Of a stretch of DNA of 64,000 bases, positions 62,525 to 64,000 are shown in pieces. Numbering within the stretch: position 1 is the first letter of the stretch; each line of letters opens with the position of its first letter. Source of the stretch: an uncultured Lachnospiraceae bacterium (GTDB lineage: Bacteria > Bacillota > Clostridia > Lachnospirales > Lachnospiraceae); contig CANOKL010000017.1 in NCBI GenBank assembly GCA_947566645.1, forward strand, positions 1 through 64,000. Reading direction: 5' to 3'. Made by a program: the position numbers and the translations under genes. The notes beneath the pieces were generated by a model. That model saw nothing but the letters and a program-made list of their open reading frames with translations, made no database searches and had not been told where the DNA came from.

Positions 62525-63997
62525 ATGGGGAAAAAATATGTCTGTATCGTGGACCGGGGCACAACGAATACCAAAGCTGTGCTATTTGACTTAAATGGGA
62601 ATGAGGTGTGTGTATACCGGAAGTCCAGCCAGAGGCCTGCAGTATTAAAGCCCGGCTGGTTTGAACAGGACATGAATGGAATCTGGGAATCAGCGGCAGG
62701 GGCAGTGAGAGGCTGCGTAAGACAGCTTAATCCGGCAGATGAGATTATCGGAGTGTCTGTAACCGGACAGGGAGGAGGACTGTTCCCAGCCGATGCCAGT
62801 GGAAACCCGGTACGCCAGGGCGTGGCTTCACTGGATACCAGGGCGGAATACCTTATGCAGCAGTTTGAAGAGGACGGAACAAAAGACTGGTGGATTAAAC
62901 ATAGCGGCGGCTCGCTGCTTGCATCCTGCCCACAGGTTATGCTCCGCTGGATGAAGGAGAATGAACCAGAGGCTTATGAGGCAACAGAGCATATACTGTT
63001 TTCCAAAGACTGGGTAAGGTACAGGCTGACAGGAGAATATGCATCAGATATTACAGATGCATCGCCTCCGGGCCTCCTTGGCAGAGATGAAAAAAGCTGG
63101 TTTTATGAGGGGTTTGACAGGCTGGGAATCCAGGACAAAAAAGAGGCTCTTCCAAAGCTGATTCCTTCCTATGAAAGGGCGGGCGGGGTCACGGAAGAAG
63201 CCGCGGAACAGACTGGCCTTAGGCCAGGCACACCTGTATTTACCGGTGCACATGACATGATGGCATGCTGCATGGGAATCGGGAGCGTAAAGGATGATTA
63301 TCTGTTAAGCCTGATTGGAACATGGGGCGCTAATTACATGGTAACAGATGTGCGCAGGAAAGGTATGAGCAATCCGCATATTGTGCCGGGGTATTATATC
63401 ACCGGATATCTGGATGGGAATTCAGGCGCTGTACTGGATCTGATTCTGCAGATGATGTATGAACGTCCGGGGAAGACATTTGCGGCAGGCGCGTATTATG
63501 ATGAGGCTGAGCAGAGGGCAAAGGCCGCAAAACACAGAGACCTGGTCTTCCTGCCATATTTATTTGGGAGCCCGTACCATTCCGAATATACGGGGATCTT
63601 TGCCAATCTGAAAAACTGGCATAAAGGGGAAGACATACTGGCAGCAGTCTATGAGGGGATTGTAATGTGCCACTACAATAATACAATGGCAGAGCTTGAG
63701 GATGCGCCGAAGATCCAGAAATTGTATCTGGGAGGCGGAGGCGGTAAAAGCGGGCTGTTTGCCCAGTTATTTGCCGATCTTTTTGATAAACCTGTCTATA
63801 TACCAGCAGGCTGTGAGCTGACTGCAAGGGGTTCTGCCCTTGGAGTACTGGCAGGGCTTGGCATCAGAAAAACAATAGAGGAAGCACTGATTCCGATTGA
63901 AACAGCAAAAGTATACGAACCACGCAGAGAGAGCCAGAAGCTTCTCCAGGAAAAATATATCCAGTATTTAAACTGGAAGGAACGAATGAGCCGGTAA
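62525..63997 (+). CDS. FGGY family carbohydrate kinase
   Basis: A 490-residue FGGY kinase with the start IVDRGTTNTKAVLFD (ATP phosphate-binding), a mid-region TGAHDMMACCMG, and the C-terminal signature LYLGGGGGKSGLFAQLFADLFDKPV...ARGSALGVLAGLG. Closest in pattern to xylulokinase/rhamnulokinase-like proteins; the sugar is not predictable. It would phosphorylate the ketose made by the zinc dehydrogenase, before the aldolase. Complete in the window; whether the operon continues is unknown. Confidence 0.9.
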   Translation: MGKKYVCIVDRGTTNTKAVLFDLNGNEVCVYRKSSQRPAVLKPGWFEQDMNGIWESAAGAVRGCVRQLNPADEIIGVSVTGQGGGLFPADASGNPVRQGVASLDTRAEYLMQQFEEDGTKDWWIKHSGGSLLASCPQVMLRWMKENEPEAYEATEHILFSKDWVRYRLTGEYASDITDASPPGLLGRDEKSWFYEGFDRLGIQDKKEALPKLIPSYERAGGVTEEAAEQTGLRPGTPVFTGAHDMMACCMGIGSVKDDYLLSLIGTWGANYMVTDVRRKGMSNPHIVPGYYITGYLDGNSGAVLDLILQMMYERPGKTFAAGAYYDEAEQRAKAAKHRDLVFLPYLFGSPYHSEYTGIFANLKNWHKGEDILAAVYEGIVMCHYNNTMAELEDAPKIQKLYLGGGGGKSGLFAQLFADLFDKPVYIPAGCELTARGSALGVLAGLGIRKTIEEALIPIETAKVYEPRRESQKLLQEKYIQYLNWKERMSR

Positions 63998-64000
63998 CTA

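Noticed and set aside
54455-63997. AI-2 (lsr-type) uptake and processing operon
   Set aside because: The two-permease importer and FGGY kinase resemble lsr, but LsrF/LsrG-type genes are absent and the dehydrogenase/aldolase set points to sugar or polyol catabolism.

Overview
The window looks like a chromosomal segment of an anaerobic gut-type clostridium, most likely family Lachnospiraceae (Bacillota). This is inferred from four things: strong AGGAGG ribosome sites; a T-box-controlled aspS/gatCAB transamidation operon; a stand-alone PduL; and phosphorolytic glycan loci (GH94, GH130, cellobiose 2-epimerase) fed by ABC importers. No rRNA, tRNA, CRISPR array, phage or complete insertion sequence was seen.

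Layout. 1-5.0 kb (minus strand): the 5' part of a GH5 endoglucanase that runs off the window, an FtsX permease remnant, a ClC antiporter, a YczE-like membrane protein and a MATE exporter. 5.2-15.8 kb: housekeeping genes. These are guaA, a T-box leader, non-discriminating aspS, an unrecognised zinc-ribbon membrane protein, gatCAB, a PurF-like protein lacking the N-terminal glutaminase cysteine, and a MalY-type lyase on the opposite strand.

16-32 kb: a beta-glucan system. It has a secreted GH16 laminarinase/lichenase with binding modules, an AraC regulator, two GH94 phosphorylases (cellobiose- and laminaribiose-type), a CUT1 ABC importer without its own ATPase, and a GH3 beta-glucosidase with reversed domain order. 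Three of its promoters share the motif GTCATGAWTYTGAYAYT. 32-33.5 kb: pduL, mobile repeats and a small membrane protein.

33.5-50.3 kb: a beta-mannan/galactomannan system. It has two paralogous LacI regulators, GH36 alpha-galactosidase, a second CUT1 importer without ATPase, GH130 mannooligosaccharide phosphorylase, cellobiose 2-epimerase, GH130 mannosylglucose phosphorylase, an unknown membrane protein, a YesL protein, a phosphohexomutase, and a fused mannose-6-phosphate isomerase/ROK kinase. Together these would import galactosylated mannooligosaccharides, trim galactose, epimerise the reducing-end mannose to glucose, release mannose-1-phosphate and carry it to fructose-6-phosphate. 50.3-52.7 kb: an AraC regulator and an MFS transporter.

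52.7-64 kb: a ROK repressor diverges from a polyol or rare-sugar operon: Zn-dehydrogenase, CUT2 ABC importer, Fe-alcohol dehydrogenase, class II aldolase and FGGY kinase. Two identical 18-bp operator-like boxes bracket the divergent promoter region. The chemistry suggests polyol to ketose to ketose phosphate to DHAP plus an aldehyde that is reduced; the substrate is unknown.

Two dispersed repeat families stand out. One is a 138-146 bp multi-stem element with terminal inverted repeats (GTTACT...AGTAAC). Its three copies are each flanked by a perfect but different 8-bp direct repeat, their stems covary, and a 27-bp miniature also has an 8-bp flanking repeat. The other is a palindrome built on GGGACGGGG(C/T)ATTTTTAA that sits at gene ends and gives five unrelated proteins a near-identical tail (GTG-H/Y-F or GTG-Q-N) plus the stop codon.
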